Assembly (NCBI RefSeq): GCF_036884255.1
Contig: NZ_CP145605.1
Coordinates: 216,501-280,500 of the forward strand
DNA: 64,000 bases
Reading direction: 5' to 3'
From: Paenibacillus tundrae
GTDB taxonomy: Bacteria > Bacillota > Bacilli > Paenibacillales > Paenibacillaceae
Shown here: positions 26,110 through 35,135 of the stretch, piece by piece
Numbering within the stretch: the first letter of the stretch is position 1
Layout: every line of letters begins with the position of its first letter
Translations under genes and position numbers: made by a program
Notes under the pieces: generated by a model
What the model was told of the DNA's origin: nothing
The model's input: only the letters and a program-made list of their open reading frames with translations
Databases searched by the model: none

Positions 26110-27048
26110 GTGAGCAGATATATCATTAAAAGATTAGTTCAACTGGTAGCCGTATTGTTCGGCATTACCTTTCTGACTTTCCTGTTAACCTACTTGTCTC
26201 CAGGAGACCCGGCAAGGCTGATGCTGATGTCTACGGGGATCACGCCAACCGACGAGTTGGTCAGACAGGTGCGAAGCCAGCTTGGGCTCGACCAGCCCTT
26301 TTGGATGCGTTATGGGACATGGCTGGGGCAGGTACTGCAAGGTGATTTTGGTACTTCCTATAAGTATGATCGCCCTGTAGTGGACATATTGTTGTCTCGT
26401 CTACCAGCAACACTACGGCTAACAGGCAGCGCTATGCTTATCGTCATCGTGATCTCTTTTCCACTGGGGATTCTCTCGGCAATTTATCGGAATAAATGGT
26501 TGGATTATGTGATTCGTTTATTCTCTTTTGCTGGGCTATCCATGCCAAGCTTCTGGCTGGGGATGTTACTCATGCTCGTATTTGGCGTTCAATTGAAGCT
26601 GCTGCCAGTGATGGGGAGTACGGGATGGAATAGCCTGATCCTGCCAACCTGCACGTTGGCGGTTCCGCTGATTGCACAATACAGCAGGCAGATTCGAGCG
26701 GTTATGCTGGATGAAATGTCTCAGGACTATGTGAGCGGAGCGAGATCCAGAGGTGTGAAGGAGAGACAGGTCATTATGCATCATATTTTGCCGAACGCAC
26801 TCTTGCCGATTGTGACCTTGATGGGCATGTCTACCGGGACACTATTAGGCGGTGCAGCCATTGTAGAGAGTCTGTTTGTGTGGCCAGGCGTAGGTCAGAT
26901 GGCGGTAGATGCCATTTTCACACGGGATTATCCGTTGATTCAGGGTTACGTCATGTGGATGGCGACGATATACGTCACGCTGAATCTGCTTGTTGATCTA
27001 TGGACGCATCTGCGGGATCCTCGGATTCGACTGGAAGTGGATGTGTAG
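26110..27048 (+). CDS. NikB/DppB-type ABC permease
   Basis: Inner-membrane permease of 312 aa, six hydrophobic segments, of the nickel/peptide ABC importer family. It opens RYIIKRLVQLVAVLFGITFL, has the DppB-like PGDPARLMLMSTGITPT and the EAA loop (MSQDYVSGARSRGVKERQVI). Start is the GTG at 26110 with GGGGAGAGG about 12 bases upstream. The frame is open to a TTG at 26038, but that codon lies in the T run of the riboswitch terminator and the extra 24 residues do not look like this family. It is the first gene of the importer operon. Being behind a B12 riboswitch suggests cobalt or a corrinoid-linked metal as cargo. Confidence 0.88.
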   Translation: MSRYIIKRLVQLVAVLFGITFLTFLLTYLSPGDPARLMLMSTGITPTDELVRQVRSQLGLDQPFWMRYGTWLGQVLQGDFGTSYKYDRPVVDILLSRLPATLRLTGSAMLIVIVISFPLGILSAIYRNKWLDYVIRLFSFAGLSMPSFWLGMLLMLVFGVQLKLLPVMGSTGWNSLILPTCTLAVPLIAQYSRQIRAVMLDEMSQDYVSGARSRGVKERQVIMHHILPNALLPIVTLMGMSTGTLLGGAAIVESLFVWPGVGQMAVDAIFTRDYPLIQGYVMWMATIYVTLNLLVDLWTHLRDPRIRLEVDV

Positions 27049-27882
27049 ATGAGCGAAATGATGCAGATATTTAAACAAAATCGTTGGTTTACGTTGATCC
27101 TATCTTTAACTGTGGCCTGGGTAATTCTAGCGATGATCGCACCACTCTTGGCACCCCATAATCCACTGACAACGAACTTTGCCCATGTGCTGCAACCACC
27201 TAGCGCGGAATATCCCTTGGGTACAGACCAGCTTGGGCGCTGTACTCTGTCACGTCTTCTGTATGGGGCGCGCACATCATTACTTCTCACCTTTATGATG
27301 ACGGGTATTGTCTTTGTACTCGGTGTAACGATTGGCATGATATCGGGATTCGCTCGGGGGATGACAGACACCATATTAATGCGTTTAACAGATACGCTTA
27401 TGGCTTTTCCGGGGTTGATCTTCGCTATTGCTGTAGTTGGTATGTTGGGGCCAGGATTATTCAACACGGTGGTGGCTCTGTCTGTGGTGTGGTGGGCGAA
27501 ATACGCACGTCTTGCCAGAGGGATTGTCATTTCATTACAGCAAAAGGAGTATGTCGCGGCCGCCGCCTTCGGCGGTGCGCGGTGGAGTCAGATCCTTATC
27601 AGGACGATCCTGCCCAACATGATCTCACCGCTAATCGTCATGGCTATGATGGATGTGGGCGGCATGATGTTATCGATCTCGGGTCTATCCTTCCTCGGAC
27701 TTGGTGCACAGCCGCCTGAACCGGAATGGGGAGCAATGCTGAATGAAGGCAGACGGTATTTACAGACTGCGCCATGGTTGTTAATTTATCCGGGGCTCGC
27801 GATATTTGGCACGGTTATAATCTTTAATTTATTGGGAGACAGTCTTCGGGATGTGCTTGATCCTAAGAAAGAAATCAAATAA
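27049..27882 (+). CDS. NikC/DppC-type ABC permease
   Basis: Second permease subunit, 277 aa. The DppC signature PLGTDQLGRCTLSRLLYGAR is present, where most relatives have GTDxLGRD; here the Asp is replaced by Cys. Five to six transmembrane segments and an EAA loop (QQKEYVAAAAFGGARWSQIL) are visible. The ATG follows the preceding stop with no gap, so translation is coupled. It forms the channel together with the 26110 gene product. Confidence 0.9.
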   Translation: MSEMMQIFKQNRWFTLILSLTVAWVILAMIAPLLAPHNPLTTNFAHVLQPPSAEYPLGTDQLGRCTLSRLLYGARTSLLLTFMMTGIVFVLGVTIGMISGFARGMTDTILMRLTDTLMAFPGLIFAIAVVGMLGPGLFNTVVALSVVWWAKYARLARGIVISLQQKEYVAAAAFGGARWSQILIRTILPNMISPLIVMAMMDVGGMMLSISGLSFLGLGAQPPEPEWGAMLNEGRRYLQTAPWLLIYPGLAIFGTVIIFNLLGDSLRDVLDPKKEIK

Positions 27883-27895
27883 CGGGGGAACGAAA

Positions 27896-29497
27896 ATGAA
27901 CTTTATTCGCAGGAAGTCATTTATGCTTATGGCATTATCGATTGTGATGTTATTTGTGCTTGCAGCATGTGGAGGTGCATCCCAGACAACCGATGGAACG
28001 GACAAGTCTGGGCAATCAGCGCAATCTGAGCAATCGGATCAGAGCCAACCGGGCAAGCCAACCCACTTGAATGTGGCGTTATTTTGGCTTGGCAGCAATC
28101 TGGATCCTGCAGAGGAATGGAATGGCTGGACACTTACGCGTGCAGCAATTGGGGAGACATTGGTTCAATTTGATGAAAATATGAAGTTGGTTCCCAAAAT
28201 TGCGGATACGTGGGATCGGATTGATGAGAAGACATGGCATTTTCATATTCGTGATGGCGTAACGTTCCACAATGGCAACAAGGTGACCGCAGAGGCTGTG
28301 AAGACATCAATTGAACGCTCACTGGAATTAAACGAACGGGGACAGTCCACGTTACCGATTGCTTCCATGACAGCAGAAGGGCAAGACCTTACGATTAAGA
28401 CGACCGAGCCTTACGCATCGCTGCTTGGAAATATTGCCGAACCACTGTTTGTCATCGTGGATACCACTGCAGATACATCCAAGTTCAGCAGTGAGCCTAT
28501 CGCTACAGGACCATTTATGGTGACATCCTATACCCCGGATCAAGAGATTCAGGTGAAGAAGTATGATGGGTATTGGGACGATGCGGCTGATCTAGATACA
28601 ATGACGCTAAAGTATATCAAGGATGATAGCACGCGTGCGCTTGCCTTACAATCCGGTGAAATTGATGTGGCAAGTAATGTTGGTCGAAGCACACTCGCAT
28701 TATTTCAGGATAAGAACCAATATACGATTGATGAAATTCCGAGTCTACGAACACAGTTTGTCTGGTTTAATCTGAAGAACCCATTCTTGAGTGATCCTGA
28801 AGTACGCCATGCCATTTCCTATGGTATTGATCGGGACATGTATGCGAACACACTTGTGGGAGGCCAGGGAGCCAAAGGGCCGTTCACGTCAGCTCTGCCT
28901 TTTGGCTATGACCAAATCACCGGATATAGCTACGAACCTGAGAAGGCTAAACAATTGCTCGATGAAGCGGGCTACAAGGATACTGACGGCGACGGTATTC
29001 GGGAAAAGGATGGAGAGAGAATATCACTCCAGTTGATTCTCAACACGGCTTACGAATCGGATTCCATTGTAGCTGCTGCGATGCAGTCCCAATTGAAGGA
29101 GATTGGTATTCAGTTGGAGATGACCTCTTATGAGGATCTGACGGATCATCAGAAGAGTGGCAATTTCGACCTCGCTTTAACCAGCATTAATACAGGAATT
29201 ACAGGAGATCCGCAATATATTCTCGATTTCTACTTCAAGACCGGAGCCGAGTGGAACGTAGGTGGTTATAGCAACAAGAAGCTGGATGCTGTGATCAATC
29301 AATTGCATTCGGAATTCGATGTGGAGAAAAGGTATGCTTTAGCGGCAGAGGCGCAACAGATGATTCTGGATGATGCGGCATATCTGTTCGTGACCTACAC
29401 GCCCATCAATATTGTTAGCAAAAGCACGGTTCAGGGGGCGACGATGTATCCAATCGACTTTTACTTACTCGATCGTAATATCAAGGTTGACCAATAA
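27896..29497 (+). CDS. NikA/CntA-type substrate-binding lipoprotein
   Basis: Extracellular solute-binding lipoprotein of 533 aa, SBP family 5. The signal peptide ends in lipobox LAACGG, so the mature protein is tethered by the Cys at about residue 25. An acidic/Gln/Ser linker follows, then a family 5 domain (LVPKIADTWDRIDEKTWHFH, GVTFHNGNKVTAEAVKTSIE, ATGPFMVTSY). ATG at 27896 has GGGGGAA in front. It lies between the permease and ATPase genes, an order seen in some Nik/Opp sets. Ligand could be a metal-metallophore complex or free cobalt or nickel; peptide binding cannot be ruled out from sequence. Confidence 0.88.
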   Translation: MNFIRRKSFMLMALSIVMLFVLAACGGASQTTDGTDKSGQSAQSEQSDQSQPGKPTHLNVALFWLGSNLDPAEEWNGWTLTRAAIGETLVQFDENMKLVPKIADTWDRIDEKTWHFHIRDGVTFHNGNKVTAEAVKTSIERSLELNERGQSTLPIASMTAEGQDLTIKTTEPYASLLGNIAEPLFVIVDTTADTSKFSSEPIATGPFMVTSYTPDQEIQVKKYDGYWDDAADLDTMTLKYIKDDSTRALALQSGEIDVASNVGRSTLALFQDKNQYTIDEIPSLRTQFVWFNLKNPFLSDPEVRHAISYGIDRDMYANTLVGGQGAKGPFTSALPFGYDQITGYSYEPEKAKQLLDEAGYKDTDGDGIREKDGERISLQLILNTAYESDSIVAAAMQSQLKEIGIQLEMTSYEDLTDHQKSGNFDLALTSINTGITGDPQYILDFYFKTGAEWNVGGYSNKKLDAVINQLHSEFDVEKRYALAAEAQQMILDDAAYLFVTYTPINIVSKSTVQGATMYPIDFYLLDRNIKVDQ

Positions 29498-30288
29498 TGA
29501 AGCCGTTATTAGATATACGGAATCTTTCGGTGACGTATCAGAGTGGATCAGCCGCGCTGCGAGATCTGTCTTTTACGATGAAGCCCGGTGAGATCGTGGG
29601 TATTGTAGGCGAGAGCGGCAGCGGGAAGTCTACATTACTTCGTGCGATACTTGGTATGTTACCCGAGGGAGGGCAATGTACGAGTGGAGAGGTTTTTTTT
29701 CAGGGAAGGTCGATATTAAGCTATTCTCCGGCAGAGTGGAGCCAGATTCGGGGTAAACGGATAGCGATTGTATTTCAGGCGAGTGGTTCGTATCTCAATC
29801 CGATTCGTAAGGTGGGAAGCCAATACGTTGAGGCCATTCGTGCCCATTTCACTATTTCCAAGAAGACAGCCTACGACATGGCGCTGAACATGTTATCTGG
29901 GATGGGATTGCAGGATCCACAGCAGATCATGAATGCATATCCCAACCAGCTCAGTGGCGGAATGAAGCAACGAACGGCGATTGCCATGGCGGTAACGATG
30001 GAGCCAGAACTTCTCCTGACCGATGAACCCACCAGCGCATTGGATGTAACGACCCAGCTCGAAGTGCTGAAACGTCTGCATGAACTGAGAGATCGAAAAG
30101 GAACAGGCATCATCATGGTAACGCATAATATGGCGGTTGCAGCCCATATGGCAGATCAGATTGGCGTAATGCAGCATGGTGAACTGGTTGAGTACGGAAG
30201 GGCGGCTGATCTGATTACAAATCCACGGGAAGAGTATACTCGGCAGCTATTACAAGCCGTACCCGAGCTCGATCTGGGAGGGCAATGA
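29497..30288 (+). CDS. NikD/DppD-type ABC ATPase
   Basis: ATP-binding subunit of 263 aa. It has Walker A GIVGESGSGKST, Q-loop IAIVFQASGSYLNP, signature LSGGMKQR, Walker B ELLLTDEPTSALD and the H-loop His in MVTHNMAV. It lacks the long C-terminal oligopeptide-type Cys extension, as in NikD. Its ATG shares one base with the stop of the binding-protein gene. Confidence 0.92.
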   Translation: MKPLLDIRNLSVTYQSGSAALRDLSFTMKPGEIVGIVGESGSGKSTLLRAILGMLPEGGQCTSGEVFFQGRSILSYSPAEWSQIRGKRIAIVFQASGSYLNPIRKVGSQYVEAIRAHFTISKKTAYDMALNMLSGMGLQDPQQIMNAYPNQLSGGMKQRTAIAMAVTMEPELLLTDEPTSALDVTTQLEVLKRLHELRDRKGTGIIMVTHNMAVAAHMADQIGVMQHGELVEYGRAADLITNPREEYTRQLLQAVPELDLGGQ

Positions 30289-31121
30289 GCATGAGACATG
30301 GAGTAACGCCGATTCTAGAGTTGAAGGATCTGTGCAAGACGTATGAAGCGAAGGGGCAAAAGGCAGTGCATGCACTACGCTCCATCAACTTAAATCTTTA
30401 TCCAGGCGAGTGTCTAGGAATTGTTGGTGAGAGTGGTAGTGGTAAGAGCACCCTTGCCAAATGTGTGACACATCTGGAGAGAGTGAGTTCAGGGCAGATC
30501 AGGTATCATCAGCAGGATATTACTCGATTGAAGGGAGAAGCCCTGAGGCTGCAGCGCAAGCAGATTCAGATGGTTTTTCAAGAGCCGTCGGCGATTTTTA
30601 ACCCACGCTTGAAGATCGGAGCCTTTATTGGCGAGCCACTGCTGAACTATGGACTGTCTAAACGCCGACAGGTCGGCGAAGCAGTAATCCAATTGTTAGA
30701 ACGAGTAGGGTTGCCGGCATCTGTTGCCAGTAAATATCCTCACGAGCTGAGTGGTGGTGAGCAGCAGAGAGTTGTCATCGCCCGTGCCATGGGGGTTCAA
30801 CCGGATATCATTATCTTTGACGAAGCAACTTCGGCGCTGGATGCCTCTATTCAGCAGCAAATTCTCCAGCTGCTTAGACAGCTCCATTTGCAAACGAATA
30901 TTTCTACGATCTTCATCTCCCATGATCTAGCCGTGGTACAGCAGGTAAGTGATCGGATTGCGGTGATGCATCAAGGGGAAGTGGTTGAAGTGGTGGAAAG
31001 TTCGCAGTTGAATCATTCGGCTAATCATCCCTATACCCGTAGTCTAATGGCCTCAGTACTGTCGGTAAGAGAGATTAGGCAGCAAATGCAGGTGGGCGAT
31101 CTCCAAAGTATTACAGGATAG
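30285..31121 (+). CDS. NikE/DppF-type ABC ATPase
   Basis: Second ATP-binding subunit, 278 aa, pairing with the 29497 product. It has Walker A GIVGESGSGKST, Q-loop IQMVFQEPSAIFNPR, signature ELSGGEQQRVVIARA, Walker B DIIIFDEATSALD and the H-loop FISHDLAVV. It overlaps the previous gene by four bases (ATGA), and a second ATG two codons later is possible. Last gene of the riboswitch-controlled operon. Confidence 0.92.
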   Translation: MSMRHGVTPILELKDLCKTYEAKGQKAVHALRSINLNLYPGECLGIVGESGSGKSTLAKCVTHLERVSSGQIRYHQQDITRLKGEALRLQRKQIQMVFQEPSAIFNPRLKIGAFIGEPLLNYGLSKRRQVGEAVIQLLERVGLPASVASKYPHELSGGEQQRVVIARAMGVQPDIIIFDEATSALDASIQQQILQLLRQLHLQTNISTIFISHDLAVVQQVSDRIAVMHQGEVVEVVESSQLNHSANHPYTRSLMASVLSVREIRQQMQVGDLQSITG

Positions 31122-31143
31122 AGGAGCAATACAAGAGTAACAA

Positions 31144-31180
31144 AACAAAAGGAACATAACAAAAGGAACATAACAAAAGG
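31144..31180. repeat. Short 14-bp tandem repeat
   Basis: AACAAAAGGAACAT occurs twice head to tail, followed by a partial third copy AACAAAAGG that runs into the terminator stem. Non-coding, after the importer operon. Confidence 0.85.
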
Positions 31181-31226
31181 GTTACCTCAACGTCATGTAA
31201 TGACATCAGGGTAACCCTTCTTTTTA
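31178..31226. terminator. Terminator of the importer operon
   Basis: AAGGGTTACCT pairs with AGGGTAACCCTT, with an inner ACGTCAT/ATGAC hairpin and a final TTCTTTTT. The opposite side carries an A-rich tract that would serve udk on the minus strand. Confidence 0.88.
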
Positions 31227-31249
31227 TGGATTAGGTAGCTTCACCGATA

Positions 31250-31882
31250 TTAAGCTTGATTCCAGTTCTCTCCGGTGAGGTACTTCTCGGTGAGGATGGA
31301 TAACATCTGAATACCGACTTCATTATGTCCACCTTCAGGAATAATGATATCTGCATATTTTTTGGATGGCTCGATAAAAGCATCATGCATAGGTTTTACG
31401 GTTTCGAGGTATTGCTTGTACACGGATTGAATCGTCCGTCCGCGTTCCTCGATATCCCGCAGCACTCTGCGCAGAATCCGTACATCGGAATCCGTGTCTA
31501 CGAACACCTTAATGTCCATCAAGGCACGTAGCGTTTCATCGATTAGCACATGCAATCCTTCTACAATGACGATATGGTTCGGTGCCAGTTCAACCGTCTC
31601 ATCGGCAGCACGGTTATCTATGGTGAAGTCATATACGGGAGCATACGCCGCTTGGCCTTTTTTCAACAGGGTGAGATGCTCAATTAACAGATCATTATCA
31701 AAAGCAAAGGGATGATCGTAATTGGTTAGTCGACGTTGCTCAGGGGTGAGCTGTGACTGGTCTTTGTAATAATTGTCTTGGGATATAAACGTTACTTTAC
31801 CTGTTCCCAGACGGTCTATAACGGAGCGGGCTACCGTCGTTTTACCGGATCCGGTTCCTCCGGCGATACCAATGATGAGCAT
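31250..31882 (-). CDS. udk: Uridine kinase
   Basis: Cytoplasmic pyrimidine-salvage kinase (uridine/cytidine to UMP/CMP), 210 aa. P-loop GIAGGTGSGKTT is followed by ISQDNYYKDQSQL, NYDHPFAFD, PVYDFTIDNR and IVIVEGLHVL, the standard uridine kinase series. Length is typical. Stands alone on the minus strand; no nucleoside transporter is adjacent. About 240 bases without a gene follow upstream, in which I see no clear element. Confidence 0.95.
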   Translation of the reverse strand: MLIIGIAGGTGSGKTTVARSVIDRLGTGKVTFISQDNYYKDQSQLTPEQRRLTNYDHPFAFDNDLLIEHLTLLKKGQAAYAPVYDFTIDNRAADETVELAPNHIVIVEGLHVLIDETLRALMDIKVFVDTDSDVRILRRVLRDIEERGRTIQSVYKQYLETVKPMHDAFIEPSKKYADIIIPEGGHNEVGIQMLSILTEKYLTGENWNQA

Positions 31883-32121
31883 GGTTATTCCATAAACCTC
31901 CCTAGAATGGCAGCATGATCATGGATGAAGAGTGTGATATCTGATCTATTCATCACTCTTATCCACATGTCTGTCTGTGAATGCACAATTCCTTCATTGT
32001 ACCATAGGGCACCACTTTTTTCACCTGAAGCATGTGACCATGTTTTGCCTACTTGGGAGATTGTGCGCATACTGTCACGAATGGAATAATCCTTCTACTC
32101 TTATACTCATATGTCCTCAGG

Positions 32122-33243
32122 TTAATTCAACTCAATTTTCATATCCAATCCTGTGATGAATTGATCGTCCTGAATTTCTTCCGCAAAGTCGTCCTTGATC
32201 TCAAAGGGTTTAACCACCAAATATTGAATATCGCCAGATGTGCTAGCATAGATACGTTCAGAAGTAAGCTGATTGCCCTCATACAAGCCCTCTCCACTAA
32301 GAGCAGTTAGTTGTCGGCCTTGATTATCGTAGATGGCAAAACCGATCTTACGCAATTGCTCCTCCTCTTTTGCCGTGAGCGTGTCTTTGTTGTTTAGTGA
32401 GATGCTCGTAGATACGCGTGTAGTGATCGGTGTAACTTCAGCTTCGGTAACAGATACGGTGAATAGTTCATTGGAACGTATGCTATCCGGTTGAACATGT
32501 TTAATATCTTGCGTTGATTTTGTAAAAGGAACGTTCAGCTTAAATTCATGGTCGATACCCTGCAAAGTTAATGTGATTTCTGCTTCAAATTGATCGGGTA
32601 GTGAGGCAGTTCCTTGATCGGCAGGAATAACCTGTTCGAATAAGAGGGTGTCCGGCTGCTTATCTCCTATGGAACTATAGAAGAGACCGCTATCCTGACT
32701 TGCTCCGTTGACTTGGAAAAAGACGTTATCGATTCCGTTACTCAGCTTCACAATATCTTTGCCGTTATCATATTGCCCTTGCTCCAAGTTCGGTGCAGTG
32801 AAATGAACCAGGAATGCTGCACGAGTGCCGTCGTATACCGTCTCCAGTACTTCCAGCTTCACATCCTCATACGATACTTGGCTGTTCACAGCCTGGGTCA
32901 AGCCAGCTTCACCGGCTGTTCTTAGACCCATATCAGCTTCAATCGCACTGAAGAGACTGCCTACTAGCGGAATGTTACGCAAGGAGTCTGCCATGACAGG
33001 TGATACAAATCCAGAGGCGAACACTGTCAATCCTAATACTCCAGCTGCAATCGTTGCAGCTACGGTTCGACGCATACCCTTTGGAAGTCGAGTGGAGCGC
33101 ATCGTTTTTTCTGTTCTATACGTAGAAGGCTCCGGTAATGAGTCCAGTGTGGCGTCAATTCGATTCCGTACGAGCTCAGACATGATGGGGCGCGCTTTCG
33201 CTTGATCCTTTAACTCTTGATCGATATTAAATGGGTTTGACAT
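32122..33243 (-). CDS. DUF4179 anti-sigma-like membrane protein
   Basis: Protein of 373 aa. An N-terminal cytoplasmic part of about 55 residues (INQELKDQ-like, basic) is followed by one transmembrane segment (RRTVAATIAAGVLGLTVFAS), then an extracellular DUF4179-type domain (GSLFSAIEADMGLRTAGEAG onward) and a second beta-rich domain. The family is usually encoded next to ECF sigma factors and acts as membrane anti-sigma factor or sensor. Here it overlaps the sigma gene by 17 bases and has GGGAGG nine bases before its ATG, so the two are made together. The signal sensed is unknown. Confidence 0.85.
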   Translation of the reverse strand: MSNPFNIDQELKDQAKARPIMSELVRNRIDATLDSLPEPSTYRTEKTMRSTRLPKGMRRTVAATIAAGVLGLTVFASGFVSPVMADSLRNIPLVGSLFSAIEADMGLRTAGEAGLTQAVNSQVSYEDVKLEVLETVYDGTRAAFLVHFTAPNLEQGQYDNGKDIVKLSNGIDNVFFQVNGASQDSGLFYSSIGDKQPDTLLFEQVIPADQGTASLPDQFEAEITLTLQGIDHEFKLNVPFTKSTQDIKHVQPDSIRSNELFTVSVTEAEVTPITTRVSTSISLNNKDTLTAKEEEQLRKIGFAIYDNQGRQLTALSGEGLYEGNQLTSERIYASTSGDIQYLVVKPFEIKDDFAEEIQDDQFITGLDMKIELN

Positions 33244-33763
33244 GTATATTGACCTCCCGGAAATTTTTGAATTTCTGATATAACTCCTGTCTTGCCCGAG
33301 ACAATCTCATCTTGACAGCACTCTCGGAGATATTCAGCGCATCTGCGACCTGACGTAGGGTTAAATCTTCGAAGTAGTGCAATACAATGACCATTCGTTT
33401 GGATTCCTCCAGACGATCGACCGCTTCTCTCATATCCACCTCATCATAGGGACTGGAACGTCTCTGATGTGCTTCCGGTACTTCCGCATAGGATGTGGAG
33501 AGGGAACGGCGAGATAACATGGTGTTGCATTCATTGATGAGTATGCGGAACATCCAGGTTCTGAAATACTGGGCTTCACGCAGCGTGTGCATCGATTTGT
33601 AGGCTTTCAGGATCGTTTCCTGAATGGCATCAGCCACATCCTCCTCTTTTCGCAGCATGGATTTTGCTGTATTGTATAGGGAGTTTTCGATTTCTCTGAT
33701 GAGACTGATAAAGGCCTCGCGATCTCCTGCTATAGCCTGATGAACGAGATCGGTTGAATCCAT
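33227..33763 (-). CDS. ECF RNA polymerase sigma factor
   Basis: Sigma-70 family ECF factor of 178 aa. The sigma-2 region includes NTAKSMLRKEEDVADAIQET, continuing with the YFRTWMFRILINEC segment. The sigma-4 helix-turn-helix is DLTLRQVADALNISESAVKM. The ATG at 33763 has AAGGAGC eight bases before; the frame is open 20 codons further up without a site. Co-transcribed with the downstream DUF4179 gene, probably its regulator. The promoter it recognises is not evident here. Confidence 0.92.
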   Translation of the reverse strand: MDSTDLVHQAIAGDREAFISLIREIENSLYNTAKSMLRKEEDVADAIQETILKAYKSMHTLREAQYFRTWMFRILINECNTMLSRRSLSTSYAEVPEAHQRRSSPYDEVDMREAVDRLEESKRMVIVLHYFEDLTLRQVADALNISESAVKMRLSRARQELYQKFKNFREVNIHVKPI

Positions 33764-34032
33764 GGATAACAGCTCCTTCCTGGTAGCAGGGATATAAAGA
33801 CAACTCCCCGTTTGCTTAACCATGAATTAGACTTGCAGTCAGCGTATATGGTCACAATTATTTTCTTAAACGAAAAAAAGGGTGCTGTTATATATGACGT
33901 ACGCATACGGCATGTCCACTTCAACAGAGAAGGGGGACATTTCGGCTGAATCCCATATTCGATGTCGAGATGCCTTCAGGCATCCGTCGTAATCAAAAGC
34001 GGACTTTTTGAACGACCTCTAATATTGAATGA
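33764..34032. other. Intergenic region with one palindrome
   Basis: Leader between the divergent sigma factor and beta-glucoside operon. The only notable feature is GATGCCTTCAGGCATC at 33969-33984, two 7-bp arms with a two-base centre, too tight for a hairpin but fit for a dimeric regulator. I could not identify a convincing ECF promoter for the sigma gene. Confidence 0.4.
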
Positions 34033-34060
34033 TTGACTTTTTTGAAGACAGGCCTATAAT
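34033..34060 (+). promoter_or_regulatory. Sigma-A promoter of beta-glucoside operon
   Basis: TTGACT, a 16-base spacer and TATAAT, ending 20 bases before the first RAT. Transcription would start near 34067. Confidence 0.8.
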
Positions 34061-34080
34061 AATACATATATACTTAACAC

Positions 34081-34150
34081 GGACTGTTACTGGGAGAGCC
34101 AGGCATGACCGAATTCGATTATTTAACTGTAATCGCTTTCGGTCTTTTTT
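34081..34150 (+). promoter_or_regulatory. RAT antiterminator site 1 with terminator
   Basis: The 30-base ribonucleic antiterminator runs from GGACTGTTACTG to CAGGCATGACC (34081-34110). Its last four bases also start the terminator stem (GACCGAATTCGATT with AATCGCTTTCGGTC, then seven T). The two structures exclude each other, which is how BglG/LicT proteins control elongation. It lies before the antiterminator's own gene, so control is autogenous. Confidence 0.93.
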
Positions 34151-34174
34151 TATTTCAGGCGGGGGGTGAGGGCA

Positions 34175-34999
34175 TTGAAGGTTATTAAAAAAGTAAATAA
34201 CAACGTGGCAATTGCCATTAATGATAAGAATGAAGAGGTATTTGTCGTAGGTAAGGGTGTAGGATTTCTGAAAACCCCTTATGAGCTGACGGAGACGGAT
34301 CTGGTAGAGAAGATTTTCGTGGCACCAAAGAACATCCGTATGTATGACCTGCTGAACAGCATTCCGATTGAAGATATATATCTGGCAGAGGAGATCATCA
34401 AGCTAGGCAGTCAGATTTTGAATAAACAATTTAACCCGAACCTGCTTCTCACCCTGTCCGACCATATTAGTTTTGCACTAACCCGGCATCGTGAAGGTGT
34501 GCATATCAAGAACCCGTTGGAATGGGAAGTTCGCACCTTATATCCAGATGAGACTCGTGTGGGTGAGGCAGCGTTGAAGCTGATTCAGGAGAAAACGAAT
34601 GTGGACTTGCCACCGGCTGAGACGACACTGATCGCCCTGCATTTTGTGAATGCACAGGTGGGCTCGGGTGAGATGAGTGATACGACCAAAGTAACGACGG
34701 TAACGGGTGAAATTTTATCCGTGATCAAATATGCACTCAAAATTGACTTTCAGGAAGACTCCATTCATTTCATGCGATTTGCAACACATATAAGGTACTT
34801 CATCATGCGACAGATGAGCGGCAAATCGCTGAAGGATGAGAATGAATCACTTTTCCTGATGGTCAAAGAGAAGTTTCCTAAGGAATTGGCTTGTGTTGAG
34901 AAAATCGCCGATTTTCTGAGTAACAACTATGGCTGGACCTGCTCTGATGACGAAAAGTTATATCTAATTCTGCATATTCAACGATTAATCTCGAATTAA
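34175..34999 (+). CDS. licT: BglG/LicT-family transcription antiterminator
   Basis: RNA-binding antiterminator of 274 aa. The N-terminal CAT domain (KVIKKVNNNVAIAIND, VVGKGVGF) binds the RAT hairpins. Two PTS regulation domains follow, with the phosphorylatable histidines in LTLSDHISFALTRHREG (PRD1) and in TTLIALHFVNAQ and MRFATHIRYFI (PRD2). HPr and the cognate EIIB set its activity through these histidines. I choose the TTG at 34175, which has GGGGGG eight bases before and gives the usual short N-terminus; a GTG at 34166 would overlap that site. Confidence 0.92.
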   Translation: MKVIKKVNNNVAIAINDKNEEVFVVGKGVGFLKTPYELTETDLVEKIFVAPKNIRMYDLLNSIPIEDIYLAEEIIKLGSQILNKQFNPNLLLTLSDHISFALTRHREGVHIKNPLEWEVRTLYPDETRVGEAALKLIQEKTNVDLPPAETTLIALHFVNAQVGSGEMSDTTKVTTVTGEILSVIKYALKIDFQEDSIHFMRFATHIRYFIMRQMSGKSLKDENESLFLMVKEKFPKELACVEKIADFLSNNYGWTCSDDEKLYLILHIQRLISN

Positions 35000-35019
35000 C
35001 TAACCGAATAACAACTTAT

Positions 35020-35088
35020 GGACTGTTACTGATTCGATCAGGCATGACCAAGCGTAGGGAATGACGATTCCCCGGCTTGGTCATTTTT
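35020..35088 (+). promoter_or_regulatory. RAT antiterminator site 2 with terminator
   Basis: A second RAT (35020-35049) shares GGACTGTTACTG and CAGGCATGACC with the first and differs only in the central loop side. The overlapping terminator pairs GACCAAGC with GCTTGGTC, with inner GGGAAT/ATTCCC, then ATTTTTAT. It lies 21 bases after the antiterminator stop and 48 before the transporter gene. Confidence 0.93.
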
Positions 35089-35135
35089 ATATACATTTAA
35101 AATCATGTTAATTTTCGATGTAGAGGAGAAGGGTC

